DNA of 64,000 bases, from contig NZ_JAOQJT010000003.1 in NCBI RefSeq assembly GCF_025567285.1, positions 1 through 64,000 on the forward strand, in the 5' to 3' direction. Positions 25,401 through 32,491 of this stretch are shown here, one piece after another. Under the pieces are notes generated by a model. It was not told the origin of the DNA, did no database searches, and worked only from the letters and a program-made list of their open reading frames with translations. A program made the translations under genes and the position numbers. Each line of letters opens with the position of its first letter. Position 1 is the stretch's first letter. This stretch comes from Coprococcus aceti. Lineage in GTDB: Bacteria; Bacillota; Clostridia; Lachnospirales; Lachnospiraceae.

Positions 25401-26875
25401 GCGTAAAAGACCGTATCAAATCCCTTTCACAGCAAAAGGAAATCGGTTTTGTGGGTTGGGAATTTGACGGCGGCAAGGTGGAAGCAAACACCGAAGCGAA
25501 CCGTCTGCAAATCTTCTTTGAAGATAAGCCGGACGAAGCCACGCGGGAAGCCTTAAAAAGTAATGGCTTCCGTTGGTCGCCCAAAGCAGGGGCATGGCAG
25601 CGGCAGCTTACCAGTAACGCCTACTATGCGGCTGATTATATCAAGGCGATTGCACCCTTTACCGGGGAAAAGCCTACCGAGTTACAACGGGCGCATATCC
25701 GGGCGCAAAAAGAAGCGGCGCAGAAAAAGCCCGAACAGGAAGCCATTTACAAGGTACACGCAAATCCCCGCAGCGACAGCAGGGACAACCTGTATCTGCT
25801 GCAAGCCTACATTCCGCAGGAGGACGGGAAAGCAAAGATAGGCGACGTTTTGTATATCGGAACGCCGGAGAAATGCCGAGAGCTTATGGCGCAGCTTACC
25901 GCCGGGGAGCTGACACAGGGAGAAGTCAAGGAGCTTTACGCAAAGACGCAGACCGCCGCGCCGGAAATCCCTATGCCAGACCCTACAATCAGCGTCAAGG
26001 ATATGCAGGAATACGGCTATGCTTGGGACGGTATGCTTCCGCTTCAGCAGGAAGCCGCTGAACGCCTTTTCCATGAGGATATGTCCGTTTATCTTCTCTA
26101 TGAGGACGGCACAGAGGGGCTTGTTGATACCTTGGAGGATTTACAGGCACACGCACAAAAAGGCGGCTTGTTCGGCGTGGAAAAGGAAACATGGGAAGCC
26201 CTGCGGGAGTACAACGCCATGAAGCAAGAACTACGGGAAAGCGAGCCATCAAGGGAAGCTCTCTTACTCTATGGGAACGAGGACACTTTCGGAATTTATC
26301 AGCTAAAGAACGGCAAAGAAACGCGGGACTTGCGCTTTGAGCCTTACGACCGCATACAGGCGGCGGGAAACAGCATTGACAGAGGCAATTATGAGCTTAT
26401 CTATACCGCACCCCTTACGCCGGGAATGTCCCTTGAAGATATTTACACCCGCTTCAATATCGACCACCCGAAAGATTTTAAGGGACACAGCCTTTCCGTT
26501 TCCGACGTGGTGGTGCTTCATCAGAACGGGCAGGACACCGCCCACTATGTAGACAGCTTGGGGTATAAGGACGTGCCAGAGTTTTTGCAGCCGAAAAACT
26601 ATTTGAAAGCTGCCGAGCAGACCACCGAGCAAAATTACAACATGATTGACGGGCAGATAAACAACACCCCGACCGCTGCGGAACTGGAAGAAAAAGCAAA
26701 AGCCGGAGGACAGATTTCCCTTGCAGAATACGCCGAAGCATTGAAAACCGATAAGGAACGTGGCAAGCCTGCCAAACAGGAAAAGCCCTCTATCCGGGCG
26801 CAGCTTAAAGCAGCGAAAGAACAGACACCAAAGAAACAGGCAAGACAGAAAACACAGGATTTGGAAAGGAGCTGA
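22490..26875 (+). CDS. ArdA-ArdC-YodL anti-restriction fusion protein
   Basis: A 1,461-residue protein, unusually large. Residues 1-160 are an unassigned domain (GIAWVAFWKTGRSWNAEYFH). About 165-365 match ArdA, a DNA-mimic anti-restriction protein (YLSNLGKYTEGRPAGEWVSF, NLDCYWIYPSV, YGRDAAINDGG). About 400-690 is an ArdC/DUF1738 domain with a metallopeptidase HExxH (TAIHEIAHATLHD, about 605). A coiled, low-complexity linker and a helical domain follow. The YodL domain (about 1260-1370) and a DUF4316 tail (QISLAEYAEALKTDKE) end it. ATG 22490 follows GGAAAGGAGG. A GC-rich hairpin with a CTGAATG/CATTCAG inner stem lies in the leader. Confidence 0.9.
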   Translation: MASLRDTVKDYQEELRDGIAWVAFWKTGRSWNAEYFHLEMGDYLYPEDRSRMEEIKQADPAAVVVNGYYSGYLGEDRNLDELTAGVRRHYENGYSNIGEFIEAHDDRLPPELIEEARAAAHAAGLPFSEKAYRDGEEPDPYLFDGSMSIEDYELMHRMIENERSERMAETILSGYLSNLGKYTEGRPAGEWVSFPTTAEHLKEVFDRIGIDGKNYGELHITEYQSSIAGLAGKLTELESLDELNYLSELLKMQFDDDREKFAAAITYGDHTRDLQDIINLAQNLDCYWIYPSVKTEEDYGHYLIEELDELELPEEAKNYFMYEEYGRDAAINDGGRFTEQGYIYNNRNTFTQWYDGRDVPEEYRVTPQPQEQADLDAAAAIPTTATEQPPVLPIILSSEKPADKMKEITDRLEQGILGIYESDRYADYLRTMSKFHDYSLNNTILIAMQGGNLVKGYKQWEKEFDRHVKPGEKAIKILAPAPFTVKKQVEKIDPDTQKPVFDKNGKAVTEEKEIQIPAFRVVSVFDVSQTEGKELPDLGIKELTGDVEQYQDFFAALERTSPFVMGFEALSGGVKGRCNYEEKRISINEGMDELQNIKTAIHEIAHATLHDIDKDAPERPDRRTREVQAESVAYAVCQHYGLDTSDYSFGYIAGWSSGKELAELKGSLETIRSTAASLIDTIDGHFAEIQKAQDKEQTTEQAQTPQEATIQPEAEVAAPELPEETAPVQEKEAQTEPEADTGANSEAPQTTQPGQAAPAAPYYTINEAAAKRAKDMNSFSDYKQGSATAEYRHYVDEAVQLAERQKQRVDPMYHEKIDSLLDTYARKLAANMNKGYEIDARVPSILIAGGSNFPTRKKEKQNAARDSNYREWQDIQGLLDKIRSTGMGGISADDPQAVQKLEKKLENLEKSQETMKAVNAYYRKHKTLDGCPHLSPEQLEKLKADMASSWHLGDKPFATWALSNNSAEIRRVKDRIKSLSQQKEIGFVGWEFDGGKVEANTEANRLQIFFEDKPDEATREALKSNGFRWSPKAGAWQRQLTSNAYYAADYIKAIAPFTGEKPTELQRAHIRAQKEAAQKKPEQEAIYKVHANPRSDSRDNLYLLQAYIPQEDGKAKIGDVLYIGTPEKCRELMAQLTAGELTQGEVKELYAKTQTAAPEIPMPDPTISVKDMQEYGYAWDGMLPLQQEAAERLFHEDMSVYLLYEDGTEGLVDTLEDLQAHAQKGGLFGVEKETWEALREYNAMKQELRESEPSREALLLYGNEDTFGIYQLKNGKETRDLRFEPYDRIQAAGNSIDRGNYELIYTAPLTPGMSLEDIYTRFNIDHPKDFKGHSLSVSDVVVLHQNGQDTAHYVDSLGYKDVPEFLQPKNYLKAAEQTTEQNYNMIDGQINNTPTAAELEEKAKAGGQISLAEYAEALKTDKERGKPAKQEKPSIRAQLKAAKEQTPKKQARQKTQDLERS

Positions 26876-26878
26876 CCT

Positions 26879-27823
26879 ATGAAGTTACAAAAATTTGAAA
26901 ATGTGGACGTTATCGCTTCCCTTGAAGCCATAATGAAACAGAATACCGCTTTTTATCAGAGCGATTTTGACATAGACAAACAGATTTTGCAGAAAGCGGC
27001 GGTAAGCCCTGTCCCGGAGGACAAACGGCTTTTGTGGTTTTCCCGCCCGTCCGGGACGTGCTGCTTCCGGGAACGGGACGTTTTTCTAAAGGACACAAGG
27101 CAGCATAATACATGGCGGTTTTACGGGGAACAGACCCGCGATACTATCCTTGCCTATGCGGTGGAACTGACAGGCACAGAGCAGGAAAAAATCAAGGGCA
27201 ATCTTTATGAACTGGATTATTTGCAGCATTTCCGGGAAGTAATCGAAAAATCAATCCCTGCCGACAACTACACGCTGATTTATGAGCATGGGGAGCTGAC
27301 AAAACCTGCCGGACAATATTTTGACGGGAACACTGACCCGCAGCTTGGAAAGTTTATACGTTTTGAAGCACAGCCAAACGACCCAGAAGCCTTAAAAAGC
27401 ATTTTGAGGGAACAGCAGAAAAAACGAACACCGCATACGCAGGGGGATTTTCAGTTACATATCGCCGCCCTGCATGACAGACGGATTGAAGCAGAAGCCC
27501 GCCGGATTGTGGAAAATGTAAAAGGGCTTGGAGAACCGGACAGCCCCGAAAAAAACCATTGTGCGGTAGAACTTTCTCCCTACTTTGTTCCACTGGCAAC
27601 GGATAAGGATATGGAACGGCTGCTTTCCATGCTCCCTTACAAAAGCCTTTCCTTTTCTACGTTGGAGGACAGGCATGGCGTTTATGCGCTGATAGATAAA
27701 AGCGAGAGGAATAAAGAGATGAAAAAGTCCCGTCCCTCTGTCCGGGCGCAGTTACAAACAGAAAAATCCCCAAAACTCCCGAAAAAGACAGCAAAATCAA
27801 AACATCACGAATTGGAGGTATGA
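26879..27823 (+). CDS. ICE accessory protein, unknown domain
   Basis: A 314-residue soluble protein that starts four bases after the ArdA-ArdC fusion, preceded by GGAAAGGAG. Recognisable stretches (LLWFSRPSGTCCFRERDVFL, then AVELTGTEQEKIKGNLYELD) occur in accessory proteins next to YodL/DUF4316 proteins in Tn1549-like ICEs, but I cannot name the family with certainty. The C-terminus has RPSVRAQLQTEKSP and a Lys-rich tail, closely matching the tail of the preceding protein (KPSIRAQLKAAKEQ), 30 residues from the end in both. Confidence 0.75.
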   Translation: MKLQKFENVDVIASLEAIMKQNTAFYQSDFDIDKQILQKAAVSPVPEDKRLLWFSRPSGTCCFRERDVFLKDTRQHNTWRFYGEQTRDTILAYAVELTGTEQEKIKGNLYELDYLQHFREVIEKSIPADNYTLIYEHGELTKPAGQYFDGNTDPQLGKFIRFEAQPNDPEALKSILREQQKKRTPHTQGDFQLHIAALHDRRIEAEARRIVENVKGLGEPDSPEKNHCAVELSPYFVPLATDKDMERLLSMLPYKSLSFSTLEDRHGVYALIDKSERNKEMKKSRPSVRAQLQTEKSPKLPKKTAKSKHHELEV

Positions 27824-27825
27824 GC

Positions 27826-28032
27826 ATGATTAGACTGACCGTTGAAGAAATGAACCTGTTGAGTATTTACCATGAGGGAAGCAAGGCACAGCTTATGGAA
27901 AATATGACGACTGCGCTACCATTCATGGACGAGGATATGCGTCCCTTTGCAGAACGCACCTTACAGAAAATTTCCCCACTAACAGAAAACGAGTATGCGG
28001 AGATTTCCATTTTCGCCGCTGATGAAGTATGA
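27826..28032 (+). CDS. TTRAP-family transposon-transfer assisting protein
   Basis: A 68-residue protein with the pattern of the putative transposon-transfer assisting family: MIRLTVEEMNLLSIYHEGSK, then ALPFMDEDMRPFAERTLQKI. ATG 27826 lies seven bases after GGAGG. It overlaps the next start by ATGA. The family is defined by its presence in conjugative transposons; the molecular role is unknown. Confidence 0.85.
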   Translation: MIRLTVEEMNLLSIYHEGSKAQLMENMTTALPFMDEDMRPFAERTLQKISPLTENEYAEISIFAADEV

Positions 28033-28394
28033 CCGGGAGTAAGCGGCTCACGCCGCCACAGAGCCGGAAAGTCAACAGCCTTGTAAAAAAGGAGTGCTGC
28101 AACTGCGAGCGCGGACACTGTATCTTATTGGACGACGGGGAGGAATGTGTCTGCCCGCAGCTTATTTCCTATTCACTTCTATGCAAGTGGTTTCAGACCG
28201 CCGTACTTCCCCTTGATAAGTTGCTCTATGCAGAGCTTTTCAAGACCGAGGATAAAAAGCGTTGTACCGAGTGCAGCACGTTCTTTGTATCAAAATCAAA
28301 CAGCGTCAAATACTGCCCGGACTGCCGGAAACGGATTACCCGCAGACAGGCAGCGGAACGCATGAGGAAACGACGCGCGGCGGTTACGCAATAA
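28029..28394 (+). CDS. Cysteine-rich VLP domain protein
   Basis: A 121-residue basic protein with an N-terminal Cys cluster (KKECCNCERGHCILL, then EECVCPQ) and a second zinc-ribbon-like block (CTECSTFFVSKSNSVKYC, then PDCRKRITRRQAAERMRKRR). The first block matches the cysteine-rich VLP domain of conjugative elements. The C-terminal Arg-rich helix suggests nucleic-acid binding. It is the last gene of the plus-strand transfer operon and is followed by a strong bidirectional terminator. Confidence 0.85.
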   Translation: MTGSKRLTPPQSRKVNSLVKKECCNCERGHCILLDDGEECVCPQLISYSLLCKWFQTAVLPLDKLLYAELFKTEDKKRCTECSTFFVSKSNSVKYCPDCRKRITRRQAAERMRKRRAAVTQ

Positions 28395-28514
28395 GGGCGA
28401 AAAAAGCCTTGATTTACAGGGCATAAACGGCGTGAAACTGGCATAGGCGATACAGAATACCTTTTCCCTTGAAATCGGGGTTCTACTGCGTAACATTCTA
28501 AAATCAGTACCTAT

Positions 28515-28566
28515 AAAAGAACAGGGTGCGGGAGGTCATTACTGGCTTCCTGCACCCTGTTCTTTT
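28515..28566. terminator. Bidirectional terminator between convergent operons
   Basis: Perfect 15-bp stem (28515-28529 with 28552-28566), with A-rich and T-rich outer ends and a 22-base loop. The stop codon of the minus-strand gene lies in the loop (28539-28541). It ends both the transfer operon (+) and the relaxase operon (-). Confidence 0.9.
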
Positions 28567-28928
28567 TGTGTCTGACTGTCTTTATCCTGCATTTCCGGCT
28601 TCGGCTGTAATTCTTTTTCTATCCGGTTCCGGTAATGGGTTTTCCTGCGGTAAAAATATTTTGTTACTTCCTGTTCCGGCAGCCATATCCCCGCAGCTTC
28701 TATCTGTTCCATAACAGCGGCAACGATTTCCCGGTTGTTGCGTTTATGCGGCTCCTGTCCCTTTTCTATCCAAAGGCGGCGGTATTCCTCATAAAGCCAT
28801 GTACTGATAGTTTCTTTTTGCCGTTGCTTCAAATGTCGAAACTGCTTATCTATCCGCAGCAGCTTCCCGTCTACCTTTTTATGATTTTTTGTCCCGATTT
28901 CTTTTTTCCTCTCTTTCCATTTCTTCAA
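28539..28928 (-). CDS. Small basic protein of the relaxase operon
   Basis: About 129 residues, very basic and helical (LLRIDKQFRHLKQRQKETIS, then YRRLWIEKGQEPHKRNNREI, then YFYRRKTHYRNRIEKELQ). It follows the HTH protein and overlaps its end by 50 bases. No ATG is available in the N-terminal region. TTG at 28928 is the likely start, without a clear ribosome binding site, so it may be translated by coupling. The family is not recognised; such proteins accompany MobC/relaxase genes in Clostridial ICEs. Confidence 0.65.
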   Translation of the reverse strand: MKKWKERKKEIGTKNHKKVDGKLLRIDKQFRHLKQRQKETISTWLYEEYRRLWIEKGQEPHKRNNREIVAAVMEQIEAAGIWLPEQEVTKYFYRRKTHYRNRIEKELQPKPEMQDKDSQTQKEQGAGSQ

Positions 28929-29148
28929 GGGGAAATTGGGGGAGGGATTCTATCAGCTTCATTGTGATATACTGGCGCATATCTTCATCAATTTCCAGTT
29001 TGAATGTTCCGTCCGGCTGACGTTTCTTTACAGTTGCCTGCCTGTCGATTTCGTCCTTGTAGCACATAAGCACCTTTTCCACCGCCCATGTTTCTCCGGC
29101 AACGGCGGCGCGTATGGTTTCATAATCGGGTATTGTTTGGTCTGCCAT
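28879..29148 (-). CDS. Orf8-like helix-turn-helix protein (relaxase operon)
   Basis: An 89-residue protein: TIRAAVAGETWAVEKVLMCY is a short helix-turn-helix, followed by a conserved EIDEDMRQYITMKLIESLPQF segment. This is the helix-turn-helix family found in Tn916-like elements (Orf8 type). A paralogue is encoded at 37696-37953 with the same layout (VILAASKGDPDAMKIVLQHF, then VDEEIRERLQTKLMRAI). GGAGCG precedes the ATG on the minus strand. It probably takes part in transcription control together with a sigma-like partner; unproven. Confidence 0.8.
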   Translation of the reverse strand: MADQTIPDYETIRAAVAGETWAVEKVLMCYKDEIDRQATVKKRQPDGTFKLEIDEDMRQYITMKLIESLPQFPLEEMEREEKRNRDKKS

Positions 29149-29208
29149 GTTTTCACGCTCCTGTCTGTATTGGAATATCTTTATCCTACCACGCTTTTAT
29201 AGATATTT

Positions 29209-30558
29209 CTACTGTAAGCGTTCGGTTTCCCTGCTCCGTTCCGGTTCTTTTTCCAGTCTTAAAATACTGTCTATGTTCTGTTTGATAACGTCGTATTCCT
29301 TGACCTGTTTTTTCAGCTTGCCATAATCAGTGTAAAGGGCTTCTTTCTGCGCTTGGAGCTTCCCGTATTCTTCCTGCATGGCGGCGAGATTGGGGAGCTT
29401 GGTAACGCCCGCCGCTTTCAGTGTCTTTGCCGCCGCTTCATGGAGTATCAGACTGCTTTCCTGCTTTGCCCGGTATGCGTCTTTATCCTTTGCCCTGCGG
29501 TATGCTTCATAGACTGGTTTTGTCTTTTGATAGGTGGTAACGTGCTTCATCAGCACCGCCATATCTGCAAGACGCTTTTCCACACTCTTTAATGCGTCTG
29601 CGGTCTTTTCGTTTTCCGCAGTTATTTCTTCAATCCGGCTGACTAAATCCGCGTACTGCTCAATCTGATGTTCTGTCAAGAAATTCATGGTCTTTGCCGC
29701 CAGTTTCAGATTATGGATTTTCGCCCACTGTTCATAGCCCCGGCTCTCTTGTGCCTTGATACTGTTTTCAATGTCGATAAGCAGCGATACGCCACGCTGC
29801 TCTTTGGGAGCTTTCGCCGCCTTTGTGCGCTTGCCTGCAATCCGTTCTTTGATTGCTTCCGCTGTATAGTCTGCACCGAGAGTTTTTAAGCGGGTAAACC
29901 GTTCCTGTCCGGGAGCGCGACAGGAGATATATTTTCCCGGCTTTATTTCATAGCCTGCCGCCTGTAACCGCTGCAACAATTCTTCAAAACTTGCCACTTG
30001 GGGGATAAGCGTATCAACGGCAATTTTCAGCTTGCCTTTCCAACTTGTACCGACCTTTTCCGCTTGATATTCTGCATAGCTTTTTCCCTTGCTGCCTTTG
30101 CCCGGAACGACAACAGACAGCCCGTTTTCCCGACACAGCTTATCGCTCATGTTCCGTATGCCGTAGTAGCTGCGCTTATTGGAATTGTATTTATGGTAGT
30201 CAACAAAATTGACCGCACAAAAAATGATATGGTTATGGATATGCCCTTTGTCTATGTGGGTAGTTAAGACGTATTCATGCTGTCCCTTTGTTACCGCGTC
30301 GGCAAGCTGCTTTCCGATTGCATGGGCTTTCTCACAGTCCACCTCTCCCGGTTCAAACGATTGTATCAGATGAAAGGCTAAGTTGTTCCCTTTCTGCCGA
30401 GCCTGCGACAAGGTATATTCAAACTCAATATCTGCCGTTTCATAGCTGCACCCAAAAGAGGACACAAGCGTTTTCCCGTCTGTCTTATCCGGATTTTGGA
30501 TATAATCAAGGGCTTTGCTCAACGTGCTTTTAACAGGCTTAATCTTTGTAACCGCCAT
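29209..30558 (-). CDS. ICE relaxase/mobilization nuclease (MOBP type)
   Basis: A 449-residue relaxase that nicks the ICE origin of transfer. The catalytic Tyr region is KALDYIQNPDKTDGKT (about residues 15-30), and the metal-binding histidines are in HIDKGHIHNHIIFCAV (about residues 101-116). The second half is coiled coil (EQYADLVSRIEEITAENEKT). This is the MobA/VirD2-like relaxase domain paired with MobC. It overlaps the mobC end by 40 bases. Unlike the IME relaxase it is on the minus strand, opposite to the secretion genes. Confidence 0.93.
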   Translation of the reverse strand: MAVTKIKPVKSTLSKALDYIQNPDKTDGKTLVSSFGCSYETADIEFEYTLSQARQKGNNLAFHLIQSFEPGEVDCEKAHAIGKQLADAVTKGQHEYVLTTHIDKGHIHNHIIFCAVNFVDYHKYNSNKRSYYGIRNMSDKLCRENGLSVVVPGKGSKGKSYAEYQAEKVGTSWKGKLKIAVDTLIPQVASFEELLQRLQAAGYEIKPGKYISCRAPGQERFTRLKTLGADYTAEAIKERIAGKRTKAAKAPKEQRGVSLLIDIENSIKAQESRGYEQWAKIHNLKLAAKTMNFLTEHQIEQYADLVSRIEEITAENEKTADALKSVEKRLADMAVLMKHVTTYQKTKPVYEAYRRAKDKDAYRAKQESSLILHEAAAKTLKAAGVTKLPNLAAMQEEYGKLQAQKEALYTDYGKLKKQVKEYDVIKQNIDSILRLEKEPERSRETERLQ

Positions 30559-30848
30559 ATCTCTGCAAGCACCCCCTTTATTTCCTCTATGTCCTCTTGG
30601 TAGACGCTGCCTGTCGCATTGACACGCTTTGCAATCTGATTGATGTTGACCCCGATTTTCTGTATCTCCGCTGTCATGGCTTTTATATCGCTATGGTCTG
30701 TCTGAATGATATAGCCGTCAATGGCAATCTTGCGAAGATACGCCGCCATGTTTTGGGTAGGGACGAGCTTCATTTTCTGCTCAATCAACACCCTTTCTTC
30801 CTCTGTTACATAGAATTTGATTTGTACTTTTCTTTTGCGTCCGTTCAT
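30519..30848 (-). CDS. mobC: MobC-family relaxosome protein
   Basis: About 109 residues: a basic N-terminus (MNGRKRKVQIKFYVTEEERV) of the ribbon-helix-helix type followed by the MobC segment EIQKIGVNINQIAKRVNATG. MobC proteins bind oriT and help the relaxase melt the nic region. ATG at 30848 follows AAAGGAG; a longer reading from 30914 would run into the oriT-like element and is rejected. The 100-bp oriT-like element starts 22 bases upstream. Confidence 0.88.
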   Translation of the reverse strand: MNGRKRKVQIKFYVTEEERVLIEQKMKLVPTQNMAAYLRKIAIDGYIIQTDHSDIKAMTAEIQKIGVNINQIAKRVNATGSVYQEDIEEIKGVLAEIWRLQRLSLLKAR

Positions 30849-30869
30849 GCAATCGCTCCTTTCCGCTTT

Positions 30870-30969
30870 GAGGGTTTGGGACACTTCCCAACAAGCAATT
30901 TTCAACCGACGCACCGCAGGACGGGAGGGCGAAAATACGGAAAAGGGTACTCTTTTCCTATGCTTGCTA
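30870..30969 (+). other. Predicted ICE oriT / mobC upstream element (copy 1)
   Basis: A 100-bp element directly upstream of mobC with three inverted repeats in a row: TTGGGA/TCCCAA, TTTTC/GAAAA (30899-30903/30931-30935) and GGAAAAG/CTTTTCC (around a GGTACT centre). Position next to mobC is where oriT of MOBP relaxases usually lies. It is repeated in inverted orientation at 22254-22353. The exact nic site cannot be read from the sequence. Confidence 0.65.
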
Positions 30970-31096
30970 CGAAAGTTTTTTCCTCACTGGTTACTACAAC
31001 GCAATGCTCTATATGCCAAAAAAGAGCAAAAGAAAAACGCTGCAATCTGTAAAGATTACAACGCTTCCTAAATCATATTCAATTTGCCGGACACAT

Positions 31097-31450
31097 TTAT
31101 TTGTCCTCTTTTTCGACTTCTGAAATTTCTTTTGCAGTTGCCGTTACAATCCGTATGCCATTATCGCTCATATCATCAAGGAGAGCGTCGAGCTGCCGCC
31201 GCTTTGTATCTTTTTGGGTGGGCGTATCTAAAAGAAACTGGTCTACGGATATATTGTAACGAAGCATAAGCTCAAAAAAGATTTGCAGACTGGGGTGCTG
31301 TCCTTTGTTTTCGATATTTGCAAGATAGCGAGGAGAAATATACATTTCATCACTTACCTGTTTGCGGCTTTCTTTGCGCCCCGTCCGCGCAGCTTTTATA
31401 GCTTCTCCAAATGCCTTGAAGTCATATTTTTCTACCGGTCTTTTTGCCAT
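31097..31450 (-). CDS. XRE-family regulator
   Basis: A 117-residue regulator with a Cro/C1 helix-turn-helix (FGEAIKAARTGRKESRKQVS, then MYISPRYLANIENKGQHPSL) and a C-terminal helical part. It lies between mobC and the cargo operon and is transcribed in the mobC direction, so it could regulate the relaxase operon or the divergent cargo genes. An imperfect palindrome, TGCAATCTGTAAAGATTACA (31041-31060), downstream of its stop lies in the mobC promoter region and could be an operator; that link is inference. Confidence 0.85.
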   Translation of the reverse strand: MAKRPVEKYDFKAFGEAIKAARTGRKESRKQVSDEMYISPRYLANIENKGQHPSLQIFFELMLRYNISVDQFLLDTPTQKDTKRRQLDALLDDMSDNGIRIVTATAKEISEVEKEDK

Positions 31451-31551
31451 ATTTATTCACCCAGTTACATTTCACTGTTCCCCTTTCTCTTTGGATATGT
31501 CTATACAGTTCCACTAAATAGCCATAATAATTCATATTTATATACTTGCTA

Positions 31552-31580
31552 TTGTTCGTGTGTCCGACTATAATTATTAT
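31552..31580 (+). promoter_or_regulatory. Promoter of the two-component cargo operon
   Basis: TTGTTC (31552-31557) and TATTAT (31575-31580) with a 17-base spacer, about 30 bases before the first gene of the operon at 31612. Confidence 0.5.
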
Positions 31581-31611
31581 GATAAGATTTTCAGAAAGGA
31601 CGGGTGTTGTT

Positions 31612-31800
31612 ATGGAATATATGTCTTGCCCCGAAGCAGCAAAGAAGTGGGGAATTTCTGAAAGGCGGGTACAGATACTTTGCAGGGAGAAACGCATACA
31701 GGGTGTTTCAAAACTTGGGTATATGTGGTTGATACCAAAAGACGCGGAAAAACCGATTGACGGTAGAACCAAACAAGGAAAGGAGCTATACCATGAATAA
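31612..31800 (+). CDS. Small MerR/excisionase-like HTH protein
   Basis: A 62-residue protein, MEYMSCPEAAKKWGISERRV, a single winged helix-turn-helix of the MerR/excisionase type. The rest (QILCREKRIQGVSKLGYMWL) fits the wing. It overlaps the response regulator start by 8 bases and so is co-expressed. Such proteins sit at the head of LanRK-like operons in Clostridia; a role in regulating the operon is likely but unproven. Confidence 0.75.
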   Translation: MEYMSCPEAAKKWGISERRVQILCREKRIQGVSKLGYMWLIPKDAEKPIDGRTKQGKELYHE

Positions 31801-32485
31801 AGTTTTGATTATAGATGATGATAAGGAACTTTGTGCGCTGATTAAACGCAGCGTGCTATCAGAAGATATAGAAGCTGATTTTTGTAATATGGGAAAAGAG
31901 GGATTACAAAAATTAAAAGAGAGAGAATATCAACTTGTGATACTGGACGTTATGATGCCTGGTATGGACGGATTTGAAACATTGGAAGAAATTAGAAAAG
32001 AAAGCAGCCTGCCGATTTTGATGTTTACATCAAAAAATGACAGTGCTTCTAAAGTACGCGGTTTAAGGGCAGGAGCTGATGATTATTTGACAAAACCTTT
32101 TGACATGGACGAACTGATAGCCCGTATCGTTTCCCTTATACGCCGTTATACCCGTTTCAATCAACAGGACGGAATATCACAGCAACTTGAATTTGACGGG
32201 TTGAAAATTGATATTGAAAATCGTTCTGTTACTACGGAAAATGGAACTTTTGAATTGCCTCCAAAAGAATTTGACTTACTCTTATACTGCGCGAAAAATC
32301 AAGGGAAAATTCTGACAAAGCAACAGATTTATGAAGAAGTGTGGAGAGAGGAATATTTCTATGATGACAGCAACATTATGGCGATTATCAGCCGACTTCG
32401 CAAGAAATTAGAGGTAAATCCCGGAAGTCCAAAATATATTCAAACGATTAAAGGTATCGGTTATCGTTTTAACAAGGAGGTTTGA
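31793..32485 (+). CDS. OmpR-family response regulator (CprR/LanR-like)
   Basis: A 230-residue response regulator. The receiver domain has the acidic pair in VLIIDDDKE, the phospho-acceptor Asp in LVILDVMMPGMDG (about residue 53) and the conserved Lys in DYLTKPFDMDE. The winged-helix output domain covers about 130-230 (PPKEFDLLLYCAKNQGKILT, then YIQTIKGIGYRF). ATG 31793 follows AAGGAG. Its probable target is the set of four 11-bp-spaced repeats in front of the ABC transporter gene at 33546. Confidence 0.93.
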   Translation: MNKVLIIDDDKELCALIKRSVLSEDIEADFCNMGKEGLQKLKEREYQLVILDVMMPGMDGFETLEEIRKESSLPILMFTSKNDSASKVRGLRAGADDYLTKPFDMDELIARIVSLIRRYTRFNQQDGISQQLEFDGLKIDIENRSVTTENGTFELPPKEFDLLLYCAKNQGKILTKQQIYEEVWREEYFYDDSNIMAIISRLRKKLEVNPGSPKYIQTIKGIGYRFNKEV

Positions 32486-32491
32486 TTTTCT

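Noticed and set aside
30849..30914. Longer MobC start at 30914
   Set aside because: It would extend into the oriT-like element, and a proper AAAGGAG sits before the ATG at 30848.
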